From: Gracilibacter sp.
GTDB lineage: Bacteria > Bacillota > Desulfitobacteriia > Desulfitobacteriales > Syntrophobotulaceae
NCBI GenBank assembly: GCA_024637055.1
Contig: JAGXFZ010000076.1
Coordinates: forward strand, 1-32,730
DNA: 32,730 bases
Direction: 5' to 3'
Shown: piece by piece, positions 1 to 8,440 of the stretch
Position numbering within the stretch: position 1 is the stretch's first letter
How the letters are laid out: every line of letters starts with the position of its first letter
Notes under the pieces: generated by a model
The model's database searches: none
What the model saw: only the letters and a program-made list of their open reading frames with translations
Told to the model about the DNA's origin: nothing
Made by a program: the position numbers and the translations under genes

Positions 1-14
1 GCAACTCTCCTTCA

Positions 15-31
15 ATACCCCCTTGGGGTAT
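15..31 (-). promoter_or_regulatory. CsoR-family-type operator palindrome
   Basis: A perfect 7-bp inverted repeat, ATACCCC-ctt-GGGGTAT, lies between a consensus promoter (42-70) and a Shine-Dalgarno-like AAGGAGAG (12-5 on the minus strand) that runs into the left window edge. The TACCCC...GGGGTA form matches the G-tract palindromes bound by CsoR-family repressors, which sense Cu(I), Ni(II) or Co(II), or sulfane sulfur (CstR type). It sits at about +5 to +21 of the predicted transcript, where a bound repressor would block RNA polymerase. The regulated gene would start just left of position 1 and is not visible, so the inducer cannot be chosen. The palindrome is seen directly; the regulator family is an inference. 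Confidence 0.6.
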
Positions 32-41
32 CTATGCTTTC

Positions 42-70
42 ATTATATGCCTCTATCCTTTTTATGTCAA
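42..70 (-). promoter_or_regulatory. consensus sigma-A promoter for a gene beyond the left edge
   Basis: On the minus strand TTGACA (70-65), a 17-bp spacer and TATAAT (47-42) form a perfect housekeeping promoter. Transcription should start near 35 and run off the left end of the window. It lies 68 bp downstream of the aspS stop, so it separates the next gene from the hisS-aspS unit. The palindrome at 15-31 is just downstream. I see no strong terminator between aspS and this promoter. Confidence 0.8.
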
Positions 71-137
71 TATGTTTTATCAATTCCATATATCCTATGA
101 GATAGAGATATTTGGAAAACACTTGGTTTATATCTTA

Positions 138-1907
138 TTATTTGACTTTTAGGTCTAATTTAATACTAAGATCTTTAAGTTGTTGTTGACTAACCTGGGA
201 AGGCGCTTGAGTAAGTAAACAACTGGCACTCTGAGTTTTAGGAAAAGCGATAACATCTCGAATATTATCTTTCATGGCTAAAATCATTATCAGTCTATCA
301 AGACCAAACGCAATTCCGCCGTGCGGTGGCGTGCCGTATTCAAAGGCATCTAGAAGATAACCAAACTTATCCTTAGCTTCTTCTGTACTGAGACCTAAAA
401 GTTGGAACATTTTTTCTTGGGTATCACGACGGTGTATCCTGATACTCCCTCCACCTAGTTCCATTCCGTTCAAGACCATATCATATGCTTTAGCTCTAGC
501 TTTCAGTGGCTCTGTATCAAGAATTTCGAGATCTTCATCCATCGGGCTTGTAAAAGGATGATGGATAGCTACGTATCTCTTCTCTTCCTCATCATATTCC
601 AGTAGCGGAAATCCTATAACCCAAAGGCAGTTTACTATATCGTCACGAATTAAATCTAGTCTTTTGGCAAGTTCTAATCTAAGATTGCCCAAAGCGTTGT
701 GCACAATCGCCTCTTTGTCAGCTACGAAGAAAAGTATGTCACCTGTTTCTCCGCCCATAGTAGCTATAAGATTCTTAATTTCATCTTCAGTGAAGAATTT
801 CAGAATCGGTGACTTTATGCCATCTTCTCCTATTACGATATAGGCTAAACCTTTAGCACCATATATATTTACATAATTAGTCAAGGCATCTATCTCTCTA
901 CGCGGCATACCAGCACAACCTTTAGCACAAATACCCTTGACTCTTCCGCCCTTAGCTATCACATCAGCGAATACTTTGAAGCCAGCATTCTTAACGATAT
1001 CTGCTACGTCTATTAGTTCTAAACCAAAACGAGTATCCGGCTTATCAGAACCGAATCTCTCCATAGCGTCATTATAACTTAAACGAGGGAAGGGTAGATT
1101 AATAGTCTTGCCTGTAATCTCCAGGAAAACTTTAGCTATCATTTCTTCCATAAGAGGCAGGATGTCATCCATATCAACAAAAGACATCTCTAAATCGATC
1201 TGAGTAAATTCAGGCTGACGATCTGCGCGTAAATCCTCATCTCTAAAACAACGGGTAATCTGAAAATACTTTTCCGTACCAGCAACCATTAATAGTTGTT
1301 TGAATAATTGTGGAGATTGCGGTAAGGCATAGAAACTTCCCTGATTGACTCTACTAGGAACTAAGTAATCTCTGGCACCTTCAGGGCTTGACTTCGTAAG
1401 CATTGGCGTCTCGATTTCAAGGAAATCTTGTTGGTCCAAGAAATTTCTTACCAACTGCATTACTTTATGTCTGATAATAAATATTTTTTGCATTTCTGGT
1501 CTGCGCAAATCTAAATACCTATATTTTAATCTTACACTTTCATCCACATCTACATTATCCTGGATATAGAAAGGAGGAGTCTTAGCCCTATTTAATATCG
1601 TTACACTCCCGGCCACTACTTCAATCTCTCCAGTTACCATATTTGGATTTTCTGAACCTTCTGGTCTCTTCCTTACTTTTCCTTCCAGAGATATAACATA
1701 TTCTGTGCGAATTTTTTCGGCTTCATCAAAACCAGAGCTAGTCATATCAGGATTAAAGACTGCCTGTACTAAACCAGAACGATCACGTAGGTCAACGAAG
1801 ATTACTCCGCCGTGGTCTCTTCTTGTTTGTACCCAACCATATAGATGTACGGTATCTCCCTCATTAGCTATAGTGAGATTACCAGCATTCGTTCTTTCTG
1901 CTAACAT
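138..1907 (-). CDS. aspS: aspartyl-tRNA synthetase, probably non-discriminating
   Basis: This class II synthetase charges tRNA-Asp in the cytoplasm. The chosen ATG (MLAERTNAG, 589 aa) has AGGAGGA seven bases upstream, which also overlaps the hisS stop codon (10-bp gap) and suggests translational coupling; a longer in-frame start at 1934 would lie inside hisS. Domains in order are the N-terminal OB-fold anticodon-binding domain (about 1-105), the catalytic core with motif 2 ([16 protein letters not shown]), a bacterial GAD insertion, and motif 3 ([13 protein letters not shown]) near the C-terminus. Length is normal for bacterial AspRS. Residues His32 (in RRDHGG) and Gly84 (in RPEGSENP) match, at the same 52-residue spacing, the His31/Gly83 pair linked to non-discriminating enzymes that also charge tRNA-Asn. 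Identity is certain; the relaxed specificity is inferred. Confidence 0.97.
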   Translation of the reverse strand: MLAERTNAGNLTIANEGDTVHLYGWVQTRRDHGGVIFVDLRDRSGLVQAVFNPDMTSSGFDEAEKIRTEYVISLEGKVRKRPEGSENPNMVTGEIEVVAGSVTILNRAKTPPFYIQDNVDVDESVRLKYRYLDLRRPEMQKIFIIRHKVMQLVRNFLDQQDFLEIETPMLTKSSPEGARDYLVPSRVNQGSFYALPQSPQLFKQLLMVAGTEKYFQITRCFRDEDLRADRQPEFTQIDLEMSFVDMDDILPLMEEMIAKVFLEITGKTINLPFPRLSYNDAMERFGSDKPDTRFGLELIDVADIVKNAGFKVFADVIAKGGRVKGICAKGCAGMPRREIDALTNYVNIYGAKGLAYIVIGEDGIKSPILKFFTEDEIKNLIATMGGETGDILFFVADKEAIVHNALGNLRLELAKRLDLIRDDIVNCLWVIGFPLLEYDEEEKRYVAIHHPFTSPMDEDLEILDTEPLKARAKAYDMVLNGMELGGGSIRIHRRDTQEKMFQLLGLSTEEAKDKFGYLLDAFEYGTPPHGGIAFGLDRLIMILAMKDNIRDVIAFPKTQSASCLLTQAPSQVSQQQLKDLSIKLDLKVK

Positions 1908-1917
1908 TTTAGTCCTC

Positions 1918-3198
1918 CTATAATAAAAATTCACTATTCTTTCGTTTTTCTAGCAAGTAATTTAGAATCTTATCTCTCGGTATTTCGGTCTGGTCACCCA
2001 GACTCATATCCCGTACGATTACGATGTTCTTGGTCAATTCTTCTTCTCCCATTATCAGCACGTATCTTGCACCCTGCCGATTAGCAAATTTCATTTGATT
2101 TTTCAGGCCTCTACCCATCAAATCCATTGTTGTGGAGATTCCTGCTTGTCTTAGTTCTGTGGAAAGTTTAAAACCTTCCTGTTGTGCTAAGTCCCCAAGG
2201 GCAGCTACTACAACTCCTCCTTCTGCGTCCTCTTCAAAATCTTTTTCTTGATTTTCGAGTACAGCCAATATTCTTTCTATTCCCATGGCAAAACCAATAC
2301 CCGGAGTTGTTGGACCTCCTATTTCTTCTACTAACCCATCGTAACGGCCTCCGCCACAGATTGCACTTTGTGCTCCTATCCCCTCGGCGATGACTTCAAA
2401 AGCGGTTTTTTGATAATAATCCAACCCTCTAACCATCTTCGGATTGATATGATAATCTATCTCTGCCATAGTCAGTAACTTCTGTACTTTAGTAAAATGT
2501 TCAGCACATTGTCCACAAAGAGTATCCAAGGTCGTAGGTACATCAGTTACTATAGCCTGACAAGATGGATTCTTGCAATCAAGAATCCTCATCGGATTTT
2601 TTTCAAATCTTACCTGACAATCATGACATAGGTCGGTCTTTTTGTCCTGTAAGAATTCCTGTAATTTATCACGGTGTTCTACCCTGCATACCGAACATCC
2701 CACTGAGTTGATATGTACTTTAATATTCTTGACACCTATTCTCCTAAAAAATTCCCAGATTAAGTGAATAACCTCTGCATCTACTAATGGGTTGTCTCCT
2801 CCTAAAACTTCGGCGCCAAATTGATGAAACTGACGAAATCGTCCTGCCTGAGTATTTTCATATCTGAACATTGGTCCTAGGTAATACAGTTTAATTGGTT
2901 GAGGTTGACCATATAGCTTGTTCTCCACATAGGCTCTACACACTGAAGCCGTCCCCTCTGGCCGTAATGTAATAGACCTATTGCCCTTATCCAAAAAAGT
3001 ATACATCTCTTTATTAACTATATCTGTAGTTTCCCCGACCCCCCTCTGAAACAATTCAGTTGCTTCAAATATTGGGGTCCTTATTTCTTGATACCCATAA
3101 TCAGAGCATATTTTTCGTATTTCATTCTCAAGATACTGCCATTTCTCAACACTACCTGGAACAATATCCTGAGTACCTTTAGGTCGTTTAATAGACAT
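1918..3198 (-). CDS. hisS: histidyl-tRNA synthetase
   Basis: HisRS attaches histidine to tRNA-His. The 426-residue protein begins [15 protein letters not shown], the usual N-terminus, behind a strong GAGAGGAGG ribosome site. Motif 2 ([15 protein letters not shown]), the HisRS-specific [12 protein letters not shown] loop and GGGRYDGL are present, followed by a C-terminal anticodon-binding domain. A Cys-rich insertion with several CxxC pairs (about 165-235) is usual in clostridial HisRS. It is followed 10 bp later by aspS, the classical Firmicute hisS-aspS pair. In many Firmicutes this pair has a T-box leader; I find no T-box GGUGGNACCGCG-type sequence in the 477 bp upstream, which is occupied by structured repeats instead. 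The near upstream region is AT-rich with a possible TAAAAT -10 but no clear -35. Confidence 0.98.
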   Translation of the reverse strand: MSIKRPKGTQDIVPGSVEKWQYLENEIRKICSDYGYQEIRTPIFEATELFQRGVGETTDIVNKEMYTFLDKGNRSITLRPEGTASVCRAYVENKLYGQPQPIKLYYLGPMFRYENTQAGRFRQFHQFGAEVLGGDNPLVDAEVIHLIWEFFRRIGVKNIKVHINSVGCSVCRVEHRDKLQEFLQDKKTDLCHDCQVRFEKNPMRILDCKNPSCQAIVTDVPTTLDTLCGQCAEHFTKVQKLLTMAEIDYHINPKMVRGLDYYQKTAFEVIAEGIGAQSAICGGGRYDGLVEEIGGPTTPGIGFAMGIERILAVLENQEKDFEEDAEGGVVVAALGDLAQQEGFKLSTELRQAGISTTMDLMGRGLKNQMKFANRQGARYVLIMGEEELTKNIVIVRDMSLGDQTEIPRDKILNYLLEKRKNSEFLL

Positions 3199-3289
3199 AT
3201 TCTACCTCCTCTCAAACTATCATTTTACTACATTTTCTGCAACTTTTACAGTTTGTCATTTAAATTATTTATTTTTATTCAGCCCAACA

Positions 3290-3320
3290 CCCCAATGCTA
3301 TCAAAGCTACACTGTAGCTC
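3290..3320 (+). repeat. internally deleted copy of the structured repeat
   Basis: It starts CCCCAATGCTATCAAAGCTA, nearly the same as the start of the full copy at 3488, but the outer arm AGCTACA (3305-3311) is followed after one base by its complement TGTAGCT (3313-3319). The whole interior seems to be missing, leaving only a 7+1+7 palindrome. Confidence 0.6.
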
Positions 3321-3327
3321 TTGCCTT

Positions 3328-3449
3328 CATGCAAGTAGGGTAGCTGCACTGCAGTATGCACTCTCCGGCAATAACGCCCTCCTGGCGTTAACTGCCGCGC
3401 TCCGCATCCGTGCTCCGCTATACCGTGCATACTGCAGCACATCTACCCC
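3328..3449 (-). repeat. full structured repeat, copy B
   Basis: Its outer stem is a perfect 13-bp inverted repeat, CTGCAGTATGCAC (3349-3361) with GTGCATACTGCAG (3425-3437), weakly extended by GGGTAG/CTACCC (3338-3343 and 3444-3449). An inner hairpin (3366-3397) reads CGGCA, a, TAACGCC, loop CTCCT, GGCGTTA, ac, TGCCG. It is followed by GCGCTCCGC and GTGCTCCGC, a short direct repeat. The orientation is opposite to the copy at 3488-3620. Confidence 0.8.
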
Positions 3450-3487
3450 ATGAAAGTAGGAGCAAGCGGAGCACGGAAAGTCCAAAA

Positions 3488-3620
3488 CCCCAATGCCATC
3501 TAAGCTACACCTCAGCATTAACGACAAGCGGAGCATGGATTGCGGAGCGCGGCAGTTTGCGACAGGAGGTCGCAATTGCCGAAAAGTTTATGCTGAGGTG
3601 TAGCTCTCACTTGCATTAAT
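3488..3620 (+). repeat. full structured repeat, copy C
   Basis: Its outer stem is a perfect 16-bp inverted repeat, AGCTACACCTCAGCAT (3503-3518) with ATGCTGAGGTGTAGCT (3590-3605), extending three more pairs after one mismatch. The inner hairpin (3550-3581), read on the minus strand, is CGGCA, a, TTGCGAC, loop CTCCT, GTCGCAA, ac, TGCCG. Loop and flanks equal those of copy B, while the stem differs at three positions per arm, each compensated. Confidence 0.8.
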
Positions 3621-3628
3621 CGAACCTA

Positions 3629-3667
3629 CTGCCGAAAAGTGCTTGCTACGTTATAGCTCTCACCTTG
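3629..3667 (+). repeat. right-half fragment of the structured repeat
   Basis: The stretch from TGCCGAAAAGT to TAGCTCTCAC closely matches the right half of copy C (3577-3610) but has no left half. It ends 9 bp before the hemZ stop codon, so it lies in the immediate 3' region of hemZ. Confidence 0.6.
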
Positions 3668-3675
3668 AGAATACA

Positions 3676-5169
3676 TCAATTAAAAGCCTGCCTAACTTTA
3701 AAATGCACATCCTCGTAACCCTGCATATATGTTCTTAGATCTATAGGATGATAGATGTTCTTATGAGTAGCGTTCTCGAAATTCATTATTTTAGTTACTG
3801 TACCCGCCCCAACACCAAATATATTCTGCTTCTCTTCAATAATAGCGATATTATAATGACATTCATTTCCCGGTGAAGCATAACCAATATTTTCTAGGTT
3901 ACCTACAATGTATTTTTGCCTATAAAGATAATATGGTATCAACCCTCGACTAGTAATACTCGTATGAACATGTTTCTGGATTTCAAGCCAATGCTTTAGA
4001 GAATTAGAAGTATAATTATCTGCCCAAGCATTCGAACCTTTTTTTATGGCCAGAGAATGGACAGTAATATTGTCAGGATTTAATTCTAGTACTTTATTTA
4101 AGGTATCATCAATCTCTCTAAACCCTTCCCCCGGTAATCCAAGAATTATATCCATATTGATTATCCAATTTCCGTTTTTCCTAGCAAGTTCATAACATTT
4201 ATATACATCTTCAACCGTATGTCCTCTGCCAATTCTTTGCAAAGTTGCGTCTTGCATAGTTTGGGGATTGATACTTATTCGATTAACACTACATCGCTCT
4301 AGTATGCTAAGTTTTTCCTGATTTATAGTATCAGGTCTTCCAGCCTCTACGGTATATTCCAGCTTCTTATCTAAAGGAACGTATTTTTTAATAGCATCTA
4401 ATAGTTTTGCCAATTCTTGAGGATTTAGAACTGTAGGGGTACCTCCCCCAATGTAAACAGCATTGATCCTCAATCCTTTGTTCTTTAGCATTTCCCCTAC
4501 AAGTTCAAGTTCCTTTACGAGAACAGCCAAATATTTTTCTATATCAGAACTATCGAGTGTATTAGAAGGGAAAGAACAGTAATAGCAGCGGGTGGGACAG
4601 AAAGGGATGGATACATACAAAGAAGCGAGGTCTGTCCTTACTTTCATGTTCTGCAAAAAAGGTTTTTGAGCCTTAGCGACAGCCTGTAGAAGGACTATTT
4701 TATCACTATTAACCAAGTATATTTCTTCGAGTAGCCTTGTCTTAGTTACGTCTGGTATTCCTAATTCATCCATCTTTAGCATAAGTTTTCCCGGTCTTAT
4801 ACCAGTTAATATGCCCCAGGGAGCTATCTCTTTTGTATATTTGGTCAAAAAAGTAACTGTAGCTTGTTTTAACAATATTTGAAGAACAGATTCTTTCCCT
4901 GGCAGAGTCAATCTTTCCATTATTCCCATATCTGTACCTTGATGACTATAGGATTCAAGCATGTTAGCCTGGCTAAATATTTCAAACTTGAATACCGGCT
5001 GCGGTCTACAACCATTAAAATGTATTTTTAGTTTATATTTATAAGATTGCTGTTCCTTTAACGTTGCTTGAATCTTTTTGCCCGAAAAAAAAGCCGCTAT
5101 TAGTGAATGGCAGCTAAATAAAACCTTATCATCAATCGTATCGCTCTCGACTAATATAATCTCTATCAT
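3676..5169 (-). CDS. hemZ: HemZ-type radical SAM coproporphyrinogen III dehydrogenase-like protein
   Basis: This 497-residue protein belongs to the HemZ branch of the HemN-like radical SAM family, proposed to act in oxygen-independent haem synthesis. The radical SAM cluster motif is CPTRCYYC, with Cys191, Cys195 and Cys198 in the CxxxCxxC spacing. It is followed by the GGGTP SAM-binding motif (VYIGGGTPTVLNPQEL) and the VEAGRPDTI region. The long N-terminal extension (about 1-180) with GILTGIRPGKLM is a hallmark of HemZ and is missing in canonical HemN. Length agrees with Bacillus HemZ (about 500 aa). Its start is 2 bp after the stop of the upstream MBL gene, with only a weak GGGAA site, so it is probably translated by coupling. 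Biochemical activity of HemZ proteins is less certain than the family assignment. Confidence 0.92.
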   Translation of the reverse strand: MIEIILVESDTIDDKVLFSCHSLIAAFFSGKKIQATLKEQQSYKYKLKIHFNGCRPQPVFKFEIFSQANMLESYSHQGTDMGIMERLTLPGKESVLQILLKQATVTFLTKYTKEIAPWGILTGIRPGKLMLKMDELGIPDVTKTRLLEEIYLVNSDKIVLLQAVAKAQKPFLQNMKVRTDLASLYVSIPFCPTRCYYCSFPSNTLDSSDIEKYLAVLVKELELVGEMLKNKGLRINAVYIGGGTPTVLNPQELAKLLDAIKKYVPLDKKLEYTVEAGRPDTINQEKLSILERCSVNRISINPQTMQDATLQRIGRGHTVEDVYKCYELARKNGNWIINMDIILGLPGEGFREIDDTLNKVLELNPDNITVHSLAIKKGSNAWADNYTSNSLKHWLEIQKHVHTSITSRGLIPYYLYRQKYIVGNLENIGYASPGNECHYNIAIIEEKQNIFGVGAGTVTKIMNFENATHKNIYHPIDLRTYMQGYEDVHFKVRQAFN

Positions 5170-5171
5170 AC

Positions 5172-5798
5172 TTAAATATTCCCATTAATGAAAGGATTGG
5201 AACTCCTCTCTCTACCTATCGTTGTCCTAGATTCATGACCAGGATAAACAACCGTTTCATCAGGTAAATCCATTAGTTTATTCTGAATACTGCTTATAAG
5301 TACCTGCATATTACCTCCTGGAAAATCGGCTCTTCCAACCGATCCATCAAAAAGTGTATCTCCACTAATAAGCCCATCATCTGTTAAGATACAGATGCCC
5401 CCTGGTGTATGTCCTGGAGTATGAATCACCTTAAGGGTAATTCCACCTACTTCTAGTTCTTGGTTATCTTCAAGTAAGATTTCGGCAGGAGACAGCGCCA
5501 TACCCTTACCTAAAAAGCTAGAAAGGTTCTTGGTTGGATCTGTTAACATCTCAGCGTCATCTTTATGGATAGCTACTTCAGTATTAAGCTCTTTCCTTAG
5601 ATATTCCACAGACCCAATGTGATCGTAATGTCCATGAGTCAGTAAAATATTCACTATTTCAAAGCCCTTATCCTTGACCCAGCTTTCAATCATTTTGCTA
5701 CCTGCACCAGGATCAATTAAAATCGCTTTTTTTGTTTGTTCACAAGCCACCAAATAGCAATTCACTCCCATCCCTGGAGTTTTAATGCTTTCAATCAT
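5172..5798 (-). CDS. MBL-fold metallo-hydrolase (glyoxalase II-like)
   Basis: This 208-residue protein is a compact metallo-beta-lactamase-fold hydrolase of the glyoxalase II-like group. The metal motif THGHYDH gives His55, His57, Asp59 and His60, and further ligands are expected in HTPGHTPGG, SGDTLF and YPGHES. I chose the ATG of MIESIKTPG because GAGGTG lies six bases upstream; a GTG three codons earlier would overlap that ribosome site. It sits between dtd (22 bp) and hemZ (2 bp) in the rel-dtd-MBL-hemZ string, an arrangement frequent in Firmicutes. It lacks the C-terminal glutathione-binding domain of true glyoxalase II, so its substrate is unknown. Confidence 0.9.
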   Translation of the reverse strand: MIESIKTPGMGVNCYLVACEQTKKAILIDPGAGSKMIESWVKDKGFEIVNILLTHGHYDHIGSVEYLRKELNTEVAIHKDDAEMLTDPTKNLSSFLGKGMALSPAEILLEDNQELEVGGITLKVIHTPGHTPGGICILTDDGLISGDTLFDGSVGRADFPGGNMQVLISSIQNKLMDLPDETVVYPGHESRTTIGRERSSNPFINGNI

Positions 5799-5820
5799 AA
5801 AATACACCTCAAATTTCTTA

Positions 5821-6270
5821 TCAAAACTTCTTCATGCTATCTATCATTATTGTTACCGGTCCTTGATTGATGAGTTCCACATCCATATTTGCTTGGAATT
5901 CGCCTGTTTCTACCTTAAAACCGTTAATTCTAAGATATTCAACTAGATTTCCAAATAGTTCTTTCGCTAGAATCGGTGGAGCTGCATCGGAAAAGCTAGG
6001 CCTTTTACCCTTACGACAATCGCCAAAAAGCGTAAACTGAGAAACTAAGAGTAATTGACCCTGAACATCAACAAGAGACAAATTGAATTTACCTTCCTCG
6101 TCCTCAAATATCCTCAATCCTACTATCTTATCTGCCATCCACTTGATATCGGTTTCCCCATCATCCTGGCCGATACCTACCAGAACCAGTAATCCTTTAT
6201 TTATCTCACCAACAGTTTGACCCGCTACAGTTACCGAAGCCCTTTTGACTCTCTGGACCACACAGCGCAT
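5821..6270 (-). CDS. dtd: D-aminoacyl-tRNA deacylase
   Basis: DTD hydrolyses D-aminoacyl-tRNAs (and glycine mischarged on tRNA-Ala), protecting translation from D-amino acids. The 149-residue length is normal. The two family signatures are visible: [17 protein letters not shown] in the middle, and [10 protein letters not shown] at the C-terminus, which contains the Gly-cisPro motif that rejects L-amino acids. The N-terminus [15 protein letters not shown] is typical. Its ATG overlaps the rel stop codon by one base (TAATG), so the two genes are translationally coupled, the usual rel-dtd arrangement. Confidence 0.97.
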   Translation of the reverse strand: MRCVVQRVKRASVTVAGQTVGEINKGLLVLVGIGQDDGETDIKWMADKIVGLRIFEDEEGKFNLSLVDVQGQLLLVSQFTLFGDCRKGKRPSFSDAAPPILAKELFGNLVEYLRINGFKVETGEFQANMDVELINQGPVTIMIDSMKKF

Positions 6271-8432
6271 TAATGATTTCCTCCGCTTTGGATTCTTTCT
6301 ACAACAGTTATATCCTTAATTCTTCGTATTTTCTGCAGAACAAAGTTTAGATGTTCCAGATTACGTGCTTCGATTTTCAGGTTAACATAAGATACATTAT
6401 CTTTACCAACTCGTGCATTTATGGCCAACATATGCGTTCTAGTCTCCATTATAACACTCATTATATCAGTTACAAAGCGTTCCCTATCCATGCCGATGAT
6501 TTCGATATCTACTGGATATACTGAATCGATATCCTGCTCCCATTCTACTTCCACTAGTCTTTCCTGGTCCTCTGGAGCCATACCGAAGAGTTCATTACAG
6601 TCTTTACGATGAACTGAGACTCCTCTTCCTCTAGTAATATAGCCAACTATGTCATCACCAGGAAGTGGATTACAGCATCGAGAAAAGCGGACAAGAATAT
6701 TATCGACACCTTTCACCCTAACTCCATGAGAAGACTTACTAGGAGGCCGTTGTTCACCCTGTTGCAAATGATTTACTTCTACTTCTTCCTTAATAATATC
6801 ATCCTTTAACCGACCAAGTGCTCTTTTAAAGGTAATGGCACCGTCGCCCAACGTAGCATATAGATCGTCATTGCCGTTAAAGTTAAAACTTTTAGCAAGT
6901 TTTTGGATATTCTCATTCTTCAAGGCTGTAGAAGGTTCCATTCCCATCTTACGTGCTTCCTTCTCTAGACCATCGCGACCTCTCAAAATATTCTCTTCTC
7001 TTTTTTCTTTGCGGAACCATTGTCGGATTCTATTTTTGGCCTGAGACGTTTTAACAAGACAAACCCAATCCCTACTCGGTCCGGTTGGATTCTTGTTTGT
7101 CAAGATTTCAATAATATCACCGTTTTTTAATTTGGTATCAAGGGTTACGATACGTCCATTAATTTTGGCACCAATACAACCATGACCAACATCAGTATGG
7201 ACACGGTAGGCAAAATCAATAGGGCAAGAGTCTGCTGGCAGTTCAACTACATCACCTTTTGGGGTAAAGACAAAGACGGTATCAGCAAAGAGATCCAATT
7301 TCAAGGACTCCATGAATTCCCCGGCATCGCGTGAATCATGCTGCCACTCCAATAGTTGACGAAGCCAAGAGAGCTTCTGCTCAAAATTATTCTCAACTTT
7401 TTTGCCTTCTTTATATTTCCAATGGGCTGCAATTCCATACTCTGCTGTTCGATGCATCTCCCACGTTCTGATTTGGATCTCAAAAGGTTCACCGTGGTTA
7501 CTAATTAAAGTTGTATGAAGTGATTGATACATATTGGGTTTAGGCATCGCAATATAGTCTTTGAACCTGCCTGGAATAGGTTTCCACAAGGTATGAATAA
7601 TTCCTAAAGAGCCATAACAATCGTTCACAGTTTCAACAATAACTCTAATCGCAGTCAGGTCAAATATTTCACTTAAATCTTTACCTTGGTTAAGCATCTT
7701 TTTATATATACTATAGAAATTCTTCGGTCGCCCAGCAATATCCGCTTCTATCCCTACTTCTTCAAGTTTAACTTTCAGCACCTCTATGACTTCGTTAATC
7801 TGTTCCTGTCTTTCTTTTCTTTTAAAAGCTATCCCTTCAACCAAATCATAGTATTCTTGCGTATTAAGAAATCTGAATGCTAAATCTTCTAATTCCCATT
7901 TGATCCGAAAAATCCCGAGTCTATTAGCTAGAGGGGCATAAATCTCTAGTGTCTCTTGTGATATTTCCTTTTGTTTTTTTTCTGATTGGAATTTTAAAGT
8001 CCTCATATTATGCAAACGGTCAGCTAGCTTAATTAATACTACCCTGATATCTTTAGCCATAGCTAAAAACATCTTGCGTAGGTTTTCAACCTGGACTTCC
8101 ATTTTACTTTTGTATTCTATCTTTCCTAATTTGGTTACTCCATCGACCAAGTCGGCAACTTCCGGACCGAAAACTTTACGGATATTTTCAAGTGTCTTTT
8201 CTGTATCTTCGGCAACATCATGAAGCAGTGCTGCAATAATTGTTGAATCATCCATCTCTAATTCAGCTAAGATAGAGGCGACCTCAAGGGGATGATTAAT
8301 ATACTCTTCGCCAGAATTACGCCTTTGGCCACTATGGGCATCTTGGGCATAGCGATAAGCCTTTTCAATTTTTTCAAAGTTATACTGAGCATTATTAAAT
8401 AATAATTTATCCTTGAGTGCCTGGATATCCAT
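6270..8432 (-). CDS. relA: bifunctional (p)ppGpp synthetase/hydrolase Rel
   Basis: This 720-residue protein makes and degrades (p)ppGpp in the stringent response. The N-terminal HD hydrolase domain is intact (His47, His71-Asp72, then Glu75-Asp76 in LLHDVAEDT). The synthetase domain (about 235-345) has [11 protein letters not shown], the RFKD motif at 289-292 (the RXKD form of bifunctional Rel enzymes) and [12 protein letters not shown] domain (about 385-445), a Cys/His conserved region with [10 protein letters not shown] and HRKDC, and a C-terminal ACT/RRM domain (about 650-717) follow. It starts 8 bp after recJ and overlaps dtd by one base. With both catalytic halves intact it is a single long Rel, also called rel or spoT. 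Confidence 0.97.
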   Translation of the reverse strand: MDIQALKDKLLFNNAQYNFEKIEKAYRYAQDAHSGQRRNSGEEYINHPLEVASILAELEMDDSTIIAALLHDVAEDTEKTLENIRKVFGPEVADLVDGVTKLGKIEYKSKMEVQVENLRKMFLAMAKDIRVVLIKLADRLHNMRTLKFQSEKKQKEISQETLEIYAPLANRLGIFRIKWELEDLAFRFLNTQEYYDLVEGIAFKRKERQEQINEVIEVLKVKLEEVGIEADIAGRPKNFYSIYKKMLNQGKDLSEIFDLTAIRVIVETVNDCYGSLGIIHTLWKPIPGRFKDYIAMPKPNMYQSLHTTLISNHGEPFEIQIRTWEMHRTAEYGIAAHWKYKEGKKVENNFEQKLSWLRQLLEWQHDSRDAGEFMESLKLDLFADTVFVFTPKGDVVELPADSCPIDFAYRVHTDVGHGCIGAKINGRIVTLDTKLKNGDIIEILTNKNPTGPSRDWVCLVKTSQAKNRIRQWFRKEKREENILRGRDGLEKEARKMGMEPSTALKNENIQKLAKSFNFNGNDDLYATLGDGAITFKRALGRLKDDIIKEEVEVNHLQQGEQRPPSKSSHGVRVKGVDNILVRFSRCCNPLPGDDIVGYITRGRGVSVHRKDCNELFGMAPEDQERLVEVEWEQDIDSVYPVDIEIIGMDRERFVTDIMSVIMETRTHMLAINARVGKDNVSYVNLKIEARNLEHLNFVLQKIRRIKDITVVERIQSGGNH

Positions 8433-8440
8433 AAGTCACC

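Larger units (their letters stand above)
3284..3668. repeat. cluster of structured inverted repeats between hemZ and hisS
   Basis: This GC-richer block fills most of the 477-bp space between hemZ and hisS. It holds at least four related pieces: an internally deleted copy (3290-3320), a full copy (3328-3449), a full copy in the opposite orientation (3488-3620) and a right-half copy (3629-3667). A further fragment at 3461-3476 repeats the CCGTGCTCCGCTT part in inverted form. Short open frames across it are by-products of the palindromes, with no ribosome sites or recognisable protein. It lies inside the likely hemZ-hisS transcript. It resembles a REP/MITE-like element or a mobile structured RNA; I do not recognise the family. 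Confidence 0.85.

Noticed and set aside
1908-1934. Upstream start of aspS (extra MNFYYRRTK)
   Set aside because: The extra codons overlap hisS, and the strong ribosome site fits the downstream ATG at 1907.
3088-3619. Open frames of 121, 82 and 69 codons on both strands over the hemZ-hisS spacer
   Set aside because: They lie on palindromic repeats or inside hisS, have no ribosome site and no protein-like composition; they arise from the inverted repeats.
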